Of a stretch of 64,000 nt of DNA, positions 46,537-58,486 are shown piece by piece. The position numbers and the translations under genes were made by a program. Every line of letters starts with the position of its first letter. The stretch's first letter is position 1. Location: positions 1,365,295-1,429,294 of the forward strand of contig NW_004457734.1 in the NCBI RefSeq assembly GCF_000203815.1, read 5' to 3'. The notes below the pieces were generated by a model, which saw only the letters and a list, made by a program, of their open reading frames with translations, was not told the DNA's origin and did no database searches. This stretch comes from Cavenderia fasciculata (taxonomy: Eukaryota > Evosea > Eumycetozoa > Acytosteliales > Cavenderiaceae).

Positions 46537-46598
46537 GTTTTTAATTATGGTTGAATAAACAAAAAGGGACCTTTTATAATTAAAAACATGGATACCAC
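46526..46598. repeat. 23-bp perfect inverted repeat holding two opposed ATGs
   Basis: The arms are 46526-46548 and 46576-46598 with a 27-nt spacer. Each arm carries the leader and the first four codons (Met-Asp-Thr-Thr). The right arm starts the small membrane-protein gene. The left arm starts a short frame on the other strand ending in a GTATGT donor at 46490. Confidence 0.9.
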
Positions 46599-46998
46599 AA
46601 TCAATGTCGGCGGATTAATTTGTGACAAACAAACTAAAAGAAAAAGAAGGTAAGTTTTTTTTCACAATTTATTTATTTATATATTGTTTTATATTATATA
46701 ATTTAAATTAATTGTTTTATCATATACTTTCAATTTTTATAGATCAAATAAAAGATCTCCAAAAATATGAGGAAGAGAAAGCACAGATTAAAAAAGCAGT
46801 TGGTATGTTTTAAAACAAAATATATATATTATAAATTTTAATTCACTAAATTTAGGTATTGTTCTTCTATTGACCTTATCCAATGCCACTAGTAGTTTTT
46901 CCTCAGTTGTGGTTGGTGCTTGTTGTATTCCAATATATTGGCTTGCTCTAGAATTGGGATTCTCAATAAATAAGACTATTCATTCATATATATTATAA
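46588..46998 (+). CDS. Small membrane protein (one-base frame break in exon 1)
   Basis: Exons are 46588-46649, 46743-46802 and 46856-46998. Exons 2 and 3 share a phase and encode a charged coiled-coil-like segment (IKDLQKYEEEKAQIKKA) followed by a hydrophobic region (IVLLLTLSNAT...VVVGACCIPIYWLALELG). This gives one or two membrane spans. Exon 1 from the ATG is out of phase with exon 2 by one base. If the T run 46619-46621 has one base too many, the frame becomes continuous (IVTNKLKEKEDQIKDL) and the product is 87 residues. No family is recognised. The ATG lies within an inverted repeat. Confidence 0.55.
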
Positions 46999-47282
46999 AT
47001 ATATATTTATTGATAAAAAGGAATTCTTGACCCACCTACTGACACCCACCCGTTGGAAAGGCCTGATCATAATTAATATGATCTCTTTTCGCGATCTGAA
47101 CAAAACTAAAAACAATACAATAAACATTGATCCAAATCATTAATATGAACTTGATCTTCGTAAAAATATATTATACAACAAAAAAGGTCACATCCAACAC
47201 TTGTTTGTAAAGTAATTCTTTTCCAATTTGCCCCCATCGAGATTCGAGACTACAACCCAAAATTGAGAAAAAAAGGCACAAT

Positions 47283-47354
47283 TGCTCTATCATATAAGGG
47301 TTAGTATCCTGGACTTTGAATCCAGTCATCTGAGTTCGAATCTCAGTAGAGCAA
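47283..47354 (+). tRNA. tRNA-Gln (anticodon TTG)
   Basis: A full cloverleaf can be drawn. The acceptor stem is TGCTCTA paired with TAGAGCA. The anticodon stem is CTGGA/TCCAG around the loop CTTTGAA, so the anticodon is TTG, reading CAA. The T stem is CTGAG/CTCAG around TTCGAAT. The D arm contains the conserved GGTTAG. The body is like other eukaryotic tRNA-Gln genes. No intron is present. A TTTTT tract starting 8 nt downstream is the likely Pol III terminator. CAA is the dominant Gln codon in the poly-Gln genes nearby. Confidence 0.93.
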
Positions 47355-47361
47355 ATATCTT

Positions 47362-47366
47362 TTTAT
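47362..47366 (+). terminator. RNA polymerase III T-run terminator
   Basis: A run of five T residues starts 8 nt after the tRNA-Gln 3' end, as expected for Pol III termination. Confidence 0.6.
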
Positions 47367-47604
47367 ATTTTAACAGCCTTCTAAAAAAAAAAAGAGACTT
47401 TTTTCTAGATACCTACACGTATACATACCTTGAACTAATAAATAATAAATTCATTACGCCCAAAAACTTTGATGTAGCACAAAAAAAAAATAAAAAAAAA
47501 ATAATTTAATTGAATTTTTTCAGCTGCTTCTTGTGTAGTGCATGAAAGGAATGATCATGAGAGATTGAGAGGTTCATTGAACATTTAACGCAAAGTAATC
47601 AGAG

Positions 47605-48775
47605 ATGCTTTCAAGTATAATAAAGAGATCAGTAACATCTGCTGCCTCAATATCATCAATCTCCTCTTTTGGAGGTTACATGTCATGTATGATTTAGAAC
47701 AAATAATCAACAATCATATGTAGTAGCGTCAACTAACTTTTCATTACCTTTATCTACACTACACAATTACATAGATGCAAGTGCAGCTCCAAAGGAAGTT
47801 GAAAATAAAGACAGAGGTATAAATTATAAGAAGAAACTATAGTTAAAACAAAGAGACAACAACAACAACAACAACAACCCAATAGATCAGATTGATTAGA
47901 TTAAAATACAAATTTGTTGATGATCATCACTATTTGTTTGTCTCAAACGAAATTTCGATACTAAACTATTTTTATTATTTATACTTTTAGTTGTATCATT
48001 CAAGATCTATCGTTACAGTGAAGAATCAGGAAAGAAACCATACGTTCAAACCTATAACCTCAACCTAAAGGAATGTGGTCCTATGATTTTGGATGCTATC
48101 ATTCATATTAAAAATACTCAAGATCCAACCTTGACTTTCCGTCGTTCATGTCGTGAAGGTATTTGTGGAAGGTAAGGTGAAAGATAGATGAGATAGATAG
48201 ATAAGATTAGTTACTAATCAATACACTATACTAGTTGTGCAATGAATATTACAGGATCAAACACATTGGCTTGTACCAAAAAGACAACCGATTCAATTGA
48301 TGGTAACTCTGTTAGCATTTACCCATTACCACATATGCACGTTGTTCGTGATCTCGTCCCAGATCTCACCCACTTTTACCAACAACACAAATCAATTAGA
48401 CCATGGTTAGAGCCAGCAGCAAACGCCCCAAGATACAATGGAAAGGAACTCCTTCAATCAAAGGGAGACCGTCACAAGTTGGATGGTCTCTATGAATGTA
48501 TTTTGTGTGCATGTTGCTCAACTTCATGTCCATCATACTGGTGGAGTGAAGGTGGTGATGGAGGTTATTTGGGTCCAGCCGTTCTTCTTCAAGCTTACCG
48601 TTGGATTGCCGATTCACGTGATTCAATCCAAAAATCACGTCTTGAATCCCTTTCTACCGATGATCTCAAGGTTTACAAGTGTCATACCATCTTGAATTGT
48701 ACTCGTGTTTGTCCAAAGGGTTTGAACCCTGCTCTTGCCATTTCAAAGATTAAATCTTTATTAGCAAAGAACTAA
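47605..48775 (+). CDS. sdhB: Succinate dehydrogenase iron-sulfur subunit
   Basis: Exons 47605-47686, 47775-47816, 47991-48171 and 48235-48775 join in phase to give 281 residues. The first 30 residues are Ser/Arg/Lys-rich without acids ([15 protein letters not shown]), a mitochondrial presequence. The three clusters are all present: 2Fe-2S (CREGICGSCAMN with a later LAC), 4Fe-4S ([16 protein letters not shown]) and 3Fe-4S ([17 protein letters not shown]). The subunit passes electrons from the flavoprotein subunit to ubiquinone in complex II, linking the citric acid cycle to respiration. The short exon 2 (42 nt) is confirmed by phase and by restoring the linker before VVSFKIYRY. Confidence 0.97.
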
Positions 48776-49195
48776 AAACAAACAAAATATCAACAATATT
48801 GTTGACAACAACAACAAAACACATTAACACATAAAGTAATTTTCCAAAAAGACAATAATAATAATCCTCATCTCTCCTAATATTTAAACAAAAAAAAAAA
48901 AAAGAAAACTGTTATAGAAATAAAATTGTTTTTTTAAACAAATAAATACCCCCTCTATGTTTAGATCGTTTGATTGATTGTTTAAAAACTATAAAATATA
49001 TATAGGAGATTTTTTAAAATTCATCATCTACTTATTGTGTTTATTCCTTTTTTTTGTTTTGATTAAAAAAAGATAGATTTGCCTCTAGAGTAGGGGATGA
49101 TAAGGAGGTGGTGGGTATTGTTTGTGGGTTATATATATACATTTCTAATATTACTATTCATATTGTTATTATTTTTTTGTCTGGACTTGATCTTT
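48776..49195. other. Intergenic, convergent 3' region
   Basis: These 420 bp separate the ends of the succinate dehydrogenase and MEF2-like genes. They include A- and T-runs expected of 3' UTRs and poly(A) sites. No gene is seen. Confidence 0.65.
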
Positions 49196-50346
49196 TTAAT
49201 GTTTTCTTTTCTTTTCATTATCATGATCTGCGTTTCCTGATGTTGTAGTGGTAGTGGTAGTGGTTGTAGTGAGGGTAGAGAGTGGAGGTGGTGCGAGTAT
49301 ACTGGAAGAGGGTGGTTGTAAACTGCCATTGGGACCGAGAAGTTGTGTGTGATGACCTCCGACACCGCCAATCAACGATGCAATGGCACTAGAGGGCGTT
49401 TGGTTTCCATCGAGGTTGGGAATCCAATATTTCGAGCTACTGGGAGATGGCAACGGTCCGGTTAAAAAGTCCATACCATAGTTTAGACCAAGAGGTGTTT
49501 GTTTGTTCCACAGATGTTGTTGCGTGAAATAGGTGCTAGGTGTAGTGAGGGCATCTTCTGGATAGAAATCCCTTGGTGAAGGTAGAGTTGGTTCGATTAA
49601 AGGTTTGCTTGGTAAAACGGTTTCATTGATGGGTGCCGGTGTAACACTACGGAACGCCTGCGATGGTGTTTTGCTCTCGGGAATGACAACGCTCAGTGAC
49701 TTTTTACCTGGTTTTGGTTTGTCTTCAGAGTCGGCAGTGACAATGGGTACTAGCGATGGTGATGAAATGTGGTTGGGCGTGGTTGATGTGACCATTGGTG
49801 ATATGGGTGGTGTCGATTGACTACTGGTACTATTTTGTTGTTGAAGATGTGATGTATTTAATATATTATTCATTTTAGAGTGTTGGTCGTGATGTGATGA
49901 TGGTGGTTGTAAACTGCTGGATGTATTTCCTTTGGTAAATGGTGATGGTGGTTGAGAATCAATCTTGGTCGTAGTTGTAGTTGTCGTTGTAATGGTCGTA
50001 GACGATGGTGGTGCTAGTGACGACGACGACGAGGAAGAGGAAGAGTTTGATGTATTATTGGATTTACTAAAAACTGGTGGTGGTGGAGGTGGTGGATGGT
50101 GATGTGATGATGATGATGATCCAGATGGTTGTTGTGGTTGTTGTTGTTGTTGTTGTTGCTGCTGTGGTGGTGGATGGCTAAGATTTAATTGAGGTGGATG
50201 TTGAATGGCTTCAGATACAGAAGATGGATTATGATGTAATTGTTGTGGTGATGGTGTATGATTGGCACTTGCATTTTGTGGAGAATTTTGGAAAAAGTGT
50301 TGTTGTGATGCCAATTGTTGTTGATGATGTTGTTGTTGAGATGCCA

Positions 50347-50400
<54 letters not shown>

Positions 50401-50528
50401 GATGATGTTGCATGGCAGCTTGTTGTTGAGGATGAAGATATGCTATTTGTTGTTGATGATGTTGTTGAGATGACAATTGTTGTTGCTGTGATGGTTGAGG
50501 TTGAGGTGAAGCAGATGCAGGGGCTGAA

Positions 50529-50580
<52 letters not shown>

Positions 50581-51875
50581 GACCACCCGCAGCAGCAGCT
50601 GCAGCAGCAGCTGGATGATGTCCACCAGGTTGAGTTTGAATGGGTGGATGATGTCCGCCGGGTCCAGGTTGAGTTGGAATAGGTGAATAATACATTTGAC
50701 CAGTGTATGGGTTCTGAGTATATACGTATGGAACGCCATAATGTTCGTAACCGTGGTACATGTGTGGAGGGTACTGAGGCATTTGAGGTGCCTTGAGATA
50801 GTGGTTTTTGGTGCTCGCAGACAATGGGGGTGACTCTGTAGAGTTGCCTCCAGCGCCACCTGTGCTTCCTGAAGCCCCGCTTCCACTGGCACTCGAACTC
50901 AATGGATACCCGTTATATTTGTCGCCGCTAACATGGACGCCGGGGAAGTTGGGCGGATACCGCTTGGTGCCTCTGGGTGTGAGCGGCGCCAAGTCTGCCT
51001 CGATACCATACAACTGCTTTCCATAGACACCTTGGTAGTATTGGCTTTGGTTGAGTCCATACATACCATGGTACGGTGACCCCGAGACCATCTGGCTTGG
51101 ATGGAGTAGTTGGGGTGCACCTGGGTGTAGGGCCGATGGGTGTTGTTGGGCTGCAGCCGAAGTTGACGAACCCAAGTGTTGTGATTGTTGGAGTGGTGAA
51201 GGCGATGGATGGTGTAGAGAGGAAGATCCAGACGTACTGCTGTGTATACTTCCATTAGATTGTTGTAATACTGCCGATGTGGTACTCGTCGATAAATGGT
51301 GTGGATGATGTGCTGATGCTTGTGCATGATGTTGTTGTTGTTGTTGTTGAGTCGCCACTTGTTGTGCTTGTTGTTGTTGCTGTTGTTGTTGAGATGGTTG
51401 TGGTGTAGATGAAGTTCCCATTGAAGAATGACTTATTTGTGGACTATTTGTAGTCGATGAACATTCACCCAATTCCTCATCATCATCTTCCTCTTCATCT
51501 ACTTGTCCCTTTAATTTTTTGTTTCCAAATACCCTATTATACTAAATAAAGTAAAATAAAAGGAATGATGATTAATAATCTGTCCATCTATAATGTTTGT
51601 TTTTCCAAGTTTTTCCATCTTACATCATGATTTGTCAAATTCTTTTTAGAGTTTTCGGTACAATCAGTATATTTAATTAAAATTTTGTCCATATCTTTGG
51701 ACGAGTATTGAAACAGTTTGCTGTTGCTACTAAATATGATGAGTGCAATCTCGCAATCGCACAAGATCGATAATTCCATTGCCTTTTTTATGAGTCCATT
51801 CTTTCTTTTTGTAAATGTTGCTTGTCTATTCCTTTCATTTACAATTTTCTCAATGGTAATTTTATTTCTTCCCAC
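49196..51875 (-). CDS. mef2A: MEF2-type MADS-box transcription factor
   Basis: Exons 51875-51624 and 51541-49196 join in phase to give 865 residues. The MADS box ([57 protein letters not shown]) and the start of the MEF2-like region ([14 protein letters not shown]) lie at the extreme N-terminus. [12 protein letters not shown] and the initial MGR make it MEF2-type rather than SRF-type. The remaining 780 residues are low-complexity Gln, His, Ser, Pro and Thr runs, with a few phospho-type SP sites (SPSPLQ, PPISPMV). Dictyostelid Mef2A regulates prespore/prestalk choice, so a similar role is likely (inference from the family). The very long spacer upstream fits a developmentally controlled gene. 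Confidence 0.92.
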
Positions 51876-54735
51876 TAGAATTGTAAAGATAAATGAATGA
51901 TAATGAGAGAGAGAGAGATGATATGATGAGTATTTAGAGATTGGATGATTGATTTTCCTTGAAAATATACATACTTTGAGATCTAGTCTATATATAATAT
52001 AAATAAAAATAATATATGTATGTATTAATTAAAAGTTTTAAAAGTTTTTGATTTGCACCAAAAATAGAAATGTATAAATGGGTTATAGTAGTAGTATAGT
52101 AGTATTATAGTGGTGGTGTATATATAGAGTTTGTCAAAAAAGGGTATAAATAGAAAATTTACAAATTATGATTTAAATCATTAAATAGATAAGATATTAT
52201 TATTACTGTTGTGATTGCTTTAATAATAAATTCGTACAAAGATATATAAATATATATAAATTATATAAATAGATGATTGGTGAGTTGATGAGTGGATGGA
52301 TCTTGGTTTTTGTGTTTTTTTTTTTTGTTGGATCCAAGATTTGACGCTTCGGTATTAATAGTAGTAGTAGTACTAGTAGAAAGTAAGTTTAATAATCTAA
52401 AATAATATTTTAAAAAAAGAATTATTTTTGGGAGTGAGTAATTTAATGCATCCAATAACTATAAATCAATATCATTGAAACGTGATGGTATAAATAGAAC
52501 AAACAAACAACAACAACTACTACTGTGTACCGGTGCTACAGCAGCAACAACAACAACAACATCAACAATATATATTCGTGAATCCATCCATCCAATCCAT
52601 CAAATCCACTTATTATTATTATTCTCTCTACTACTTTCTTTTTTTTTTTTTTTTTTAATGTGTGTAACTCTGTATTACTATCCCCTCTCCCTCTCTCTCT
52701 CTCCCTCTCGCTCTCTTTCTCTTTCTTATCTATCCTATCCTCCTAGTACTATTATATATATTATTTTGTGTGTTTTGGGGTGGAGTCAGGTGGATGGACT
52801 ATGTTGCAGTTGGTTCCATATGGAATTGCAGCGTAGCTAGGGATGGAGGGAACAGATATGAATTTTAAACAGGAACAATTTGACTTGACTCTATTGCTCC
52901 CCATCACAACAATTATATGATGGATGTTGACTTTCATCATGATGTGACAAGTATCTGTTTGGATGGAGGGGAGGATGGGTTATCGATTAGGGGTAGTGTG
53001 AAGGAGGGAGGTATCACACAACTTTTAGATAAAAACATTGTTGTTGTTGTTCGTTTCCAATTCACCACCGACTACACATAAATCATTCCAAAAACCGTAT
53101 GCTGGTGCACACACACACTCGATGGGGGGTGTTTTCCTAGTTGATATGCTGAGTAACGCTTTTCTTCTAGTGAACTCCACGATCGTGTTGTGTTGTCGTT
53201 GATCCACTTCAATCCCAACAACATCATATCATATGATCACCTATTTTTAGGGTAACCATGTGATAATAATAATCCACAGCTGTGTTGCATGCACATAAAA
53301 GTAAGAAAGGTGGTTTAACTTCAAGTAAAATATCCTACTCTATCCACCACCACCATTGCAATGAATGAATGAATGAATGAATCTTCACTTCTTTCTTTCT
53401 TTTCATCTATTTGTTGGTTCCTGATGGTTGTTATTGTTGTTCCTTATTTTTTAAAAACAACACGATAATGATGCCACAACGACAAAGACACTGTTATGTT
53501 TGTTGACTTGATGATGATAATGATTAATAAACTATAGTTACCTACACTCTCTGTATTGTAGGTAAGGATTAGAGATGAGATTGATTGGTATTAGTATTGT
53601 TGTTGTTGTTCTTGTTGTTGTGTTGTTGTTGTTGGGTTCCAACAAGTACCTTTTTTTATGAATATAAATATATATTCTTCCTCAACAATATATACCTCTC
53701 TTGTTCTTTATATCTAATTCTCTTCTTCTTTTCTTTACTACACCGCTTTGCTGCTCATTAAAAAAAAAACACACCCATTTCATCACCAAGAAGCCCAATT
53801 CGCCCTTTCTTTGGGCGTTGCTGCATCCAAACACGACATTTATAAAAAAAAAAAAAAAAAAAGATGAAATCACACAACAAACCGACATTGTTTACACTTT
53901 TATAGACAATAAAAGATATAGTTTAGTTAAAACTTTATAGTCAACTACCAACTACCACCCACTCTTCTATGTCCAGGATATATATCATATATCCTGTGTG
54001 TGAGTTCATGTCATCATATAAGTACTACTACAGATAGTACCTAGTGAGGAGAGAGAGAAGAATGACTTATAATGTTATGTCTGAAAGACCATGGCATTCA
54101 ATTCATGCCCACGATATAATATGCGTGTATGTGTATATATAGGAGCCCCCTCTTTTGTGTTGTGTGGTGGAATTTGATTTGATTTCGATTTGATTGTTTC
54201 TTTTTTTTGTTTTAAACCCTTACCTATAATTTCTGTCTGGTTGTTTTTTTAATCTATATTCGAATATATATGAGTGAACTATTAAAAGTATTGTTAGCAC
54301 AATAAAAGAAAGCTCTATAATTAAATCGTCTATTTAAAAAAATAGGTAAAATTGGTGATGATTTGGCCTGTTCGAACCTTTTCCTCTTACCCCCATGTCA
54401 AGCAATCCAAACCACGAGATACCAATCAGCCGCAATCTGGGTGAAAAGCCAAATTTGGTGTCACCCACGAACAAACACACGTTTTGTCTGTAGATTTAAA
54501 GGGGAAATCACCTCAAATGGCAAAGTACCAGAGGGTTTTTTGGCAATGAACGGGCTTGTCACAACAAAAATAAAAGATAAAGGGGATTGGTGTAAATAAT
54601 AAAGAGAGAGAGAGGATATGGGGGGTTTTGTTTTATTGATTGGGGTTACGCTTTTGTGTTTTGAGGAGATCGAGAAAAAAAAAAGTTTTGATGAATGATT
54701 GTATCTCTATTACCGTTGTTTCTTTTTCCTCCTCT
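51876..54735. other. Long intergenic region, probable mef2A promoter
   Basis: These 2.9 kb contain CAA repeats (52498-52568), a T-run (52639-52656), TCTC-rich sequence (52686-52725), GAAT repeats (53360-53382), GTT repeats and a near-palindrome at 53972-53992. The open frame 52475-52840 (+) is repeat-driven and was not called. No gene is supported. Confidence 0.6.
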
Positions 54736-57700
54736 TTAATTTAAAGGATCATAACCATTGCCTAAATATGATTGTGGATTTTGTCTCTTACTGTAATATG
54801 GCTCGAGGATTTGATTTTTAGGTTCTTTTTTGAATTGTGGAACCGCGGTTCCACTGGTACCGGTCAAAGAGGGGACGTTGAGTTGTAGAATATGTGTAAA
54901 TTGGGGGCATTCGTTTAAAAAGTCTGGCAGTGTTCTCTTACTTCCCGATGTGTCGTTTGGTTGAACCAAATAATGTTTGATTTTGGTGGCAGACGACTGT
55001 GACGATTGATCAATACCACTGCCGCCATTGATATCTGTGGTACTGGTAGTGGCCGATGCCAACGATGGTGGAGGAGGAATGGCAGACGACGAGTTGGATA
55101 GAGACGACGACAAAGAGAGAGGGGATTCTTGTTGCTTGTCAAGTGATACATATGAAATTTCGAGTTGTCCGGCAAATGATTCGGAAAAAAGTATTACAAA
55201 GGTTCCTGGCTCTTGACCCTTTAGGATATTATTTACAGTTTCTCTTTTCAAAAACATAAAGATGAGACCATTTTGCCAGAGCGTCGATATGTGTCTCTTG
55301 TAACGCAACGTTTGCAGTGATTTGCCAAACCAAGACCAAAAGTGATCAAACTCTTTGTGATGAACAATCAATCTGGATCCAAAAAAGGTTGCATTTAAAT
55401 AGAGGAAATCATAATTTGATAAGGGTCTTGTTGGTTGAATTGGACTCTGTTTGGTTGCTTTCAAAAAATGTTTTTGAAGAATATTTACAAAATTTGGCCA
55501 TGTTATTTCAAACTATAAAAAAAAAAAAAGAAAAAGTAAGTATATTGATCAATATCTTGATCTTTATCTTTTTGTTTTTTGTTTTTTGTTTCTTTACCTT
55601 TTCATTAAATGATTCCTTTTTTAATAAAGTACCTTCACTACCTTCCCATTGACAATCGTTTGTAATGACAATAAAAGGCTGGCTTGAACCACTTGGAATA
55701 TTAAAAGTATGACCATCGGTTGTTCTTGCTTGAAGTTGGAAATGTAATTTGACACATCCCTTACGTGTACCAGTAAGGAATTTGATTGGGAATTTGGCAG
55801 TTCCCTTGGACATGTCGAGGACTTGGGTATCCTTTTCAATGTGTTTTTTGAGGTGGTTGTTTTGAACGACATTTTGTGAGTTGGCACCACTATTCTTTCC
55901 TGTTCCACTACCACTGGCACCGCTGCCACTACCACTACCACCACTACCACCGGGACCAGTCAACGCCTTGGCATGGAAGGTCAACTCGGCTCTAATGGGA
56001 GAGAACCAAACAATATCTGAATTGGAGCCAGTCAATAGTTGCACAGTTAGATGATCCTCTTGAAGCTGTTTAAACTTGCTAATAACCATTGGGAATGGTT
56101 GTTTGGTGATGACAAGTGCTGTAGTGTGTGACGATGACATGGAGGCAGATGTTTGCTCTGGACCACCACCAGGACTGTTGATACGTGACAATTCGAGTTG
56201 GTAGATTTGCAATTGCTTCATTTGAATCTCGAGCTCTTGGTTGAGAATATCGAGTTTACACAGTTGGTTGGGTTCAAGGATAGTTTGAGAGTACATCTGG
56301 TTGAGAGCAGTCACTTCAGAGTCGATTTGACCATGCAACTTCTTTTGCTCGACTTGTAGTGTTGCATAGGTCTCTTCAATACGCGCCGTGTTGAGTGGAG
56401 TCGGTGCAATGTGACCCGTCAATATCTGATGGTGTTCAATGAGCAGTTGCTTTTGTGCGAGTGCCATCTTTTCCAACACCTCGTGTTGTTGGAGTTGGAG
56501 ACGATGGATCTCGTTGAGTGTGGCCTCGTGGGGAGTGTCATCCGTGCCAGCAATCGACTTGAACAGGTTAGCATCAGACATGGGTGCTTCAATGGGTGAT
56601 GAACTACCATTTCTAGGATCATCGTCATTTTCCGATGGAATACTACCACTATTTCTGATAATACCTCCACTACTCTTCATTGGTGTATTGTTTTGACTAA
56701 AGTCTCCAATTTCATCAGATGTATCTACATCTGTCTCTAAATCGGGTATATGTAATTTTTGTTGTTGTTGTTTTCTTAAAATCGTTGCAGATGATTTCAA
56801 AGAGTTTCCTTGTTGTTGTTGATCTTGTTCAATTTTAATGTTATTTAGTAGATTAAATGATTTCTGTTGTTGTAATTGATGTTGTTGATGATATGAATTA
56901 TGAAGGTTATTATTTGTATTGTTGATGGTTAATAATGGTAGACTTGACAATGACTTTTTCTTTGGGTCATCCTTGTTGCCAAATTCTGATCTTCTCTTTT
57001 TGAGCTTTGATTGTTCTTCTTGAATATGACCAAGTGATCCAAATTGAGCAAATGGATAGTCACCACTCATTGGTAATGACGACGATCCATCTGCAGTTGT
57101 AGGAATAACATTATTATTATTACTATTCAGAGATGTTGCTGGATGACCAGGAACACCACCATTCAAATGATAGGGGATTGAATGCATAAATGAATCTTCA
57201 CTATTTGATCTTTTCAACATTGGTTTACGTGATGCTGTCAATTCAACAAATGATCCCAATGTTTCTGCAACCAATTCTTCATCTCCTTCTGAATCAAAAC
57301 AAAATCAAATCAAATCAAATAAAATAAAATATTAATATATCTATTCCTACTTTTTCTTCTTTTAATATCTTTTTCTTTTTCTTTTTAACATACTTTTCTT
57401 CTTTTTTAATAATAAAATGGATTTATCATTTAAAGGATGTGGTCCAGAAATATTTGAAGGACTTGGTGATTTTTGTATTATGTTGTTATTATTGTTGTTG
57501 GGAATCGGACTAAAAGAGTTGGATGGTGGTGTAAAGGTTAGTTGAGGTGGTGGTTGTTGTTGTTGGACAAGAGATGAAGGTGGAGGAGGTGGAGAAGTAG
57601 TTTGTTGTAAAATAGGAGTATTGATCTTTTGTTGTAACATCATCATCAAATATTCGTTTGATTTCTCCAACTCTTTCAATTTCTTGTTGATCGATTTATG

Positions 57701-58486
57701 ATCTTGCCTTAGTTTCAAGTTTTCGTTTTGGAGAGTAGTGCAAGTGTCTTCAATTTGAGCTCGTTGTTTTTGCTCACGTTCCATCTGAGACATGATCTGG
57801 CCCATTTGCGACTCGTATTGTTTCTGTAGCGATTCAAACTTTCCAAAACTATCGATTGCGCTTGCTACCTTGCGATCAAACGATTTAAATTCCATGGCAG
57901 AGTGTTCATTTTCTGGCGATGACGGTGCTCCTGCGCCAGCTCCACTTCCCTCAGTGACTAGTACCATTGATGATGTCATTTGTTTCATACTGCCATGGTG
58001 ATTCGTAGGGCTATTTGTAATGCTCGAATTGTTGCTATTGAGCAGTTGTTGTTGTTGTTGTTGACCATTATTAATATTATTATTATTGTTATAATTCCAA
58101 TCAATAGAGTTTAATGATGGGAGTGAATTGGGATGAATTTTAGAGGTATTGTTGACATTGTTGTTGTTGTTGGTAGTAGTTGGATTGATCAATGTCGGAG
58201 TTGGGAGTGATGCCGAATATGAAATATCCATTAGATCAGATTGTGATTTTAATTTAGTGACTGATGGAATCATTGTTTTTTGTTGTAGTTGTCCTGTTTG
58301 TTGAATATGATGGTACTCTTCAATATTGATATTGGTTGATGATTTTGGTGGTGACAATTCAGCAATCGATTTGTTGTTATTGTGTTGATGGAAATTGGGA
58401 ATCGTTGGTAGAGATGGTGATGATGAGGACGATGAGGATGACGAGGATGAATAGGACGATACGAATCCCCCGTTAATATTTGACAT
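54736..58486 (-). CDS. dstB: STAT-family protein with atypical SH2 domain (STATb-like)
   Basis: Exons 58486-57394, 57288-55598 and 55512-54736 join in phase to give 1,186 residues. The N-terminal part is Ser/Asn/Gln-rich with a short coiled coil (MEREQKQRAQIEDT, KSINKKLKELEK). A second coiled coil (about 565-680, EATLNEIHRLQLQQHEVLEK) and a beta-rich DNA-binding region follow (FPIKFLTGTRKGCVKLHFQL). The SH2 domain reads FWSWFGKSLQTL, LWQNGLIFMFLKR and PGTFVILFSES. The position of the universal phosphotyrosine-binding Arg (GTFLLRFSES in typical STATs) is Leu. A Ser/Pro/Thr-rich insert interrupts the domain. The C-terminus has LGNGYDPLN, a candidate phosphorylation site. These features match Dictyostelium STATb, described as having this substitution plus an insertion. 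Orthology is inferred from them. Confidence 0.88.

Noticed and set aside
50194-50682. Plus-strand valine-rich frame
   Set aside because: It is the antisense shadow of Gln repeats in the MEF2-like gene.
52475-52840. 121-codon plus-strand frame
   Set aside because: It is kept open by CAA, CT and T repeats, with no domain, and lies in a regulatory spacer.
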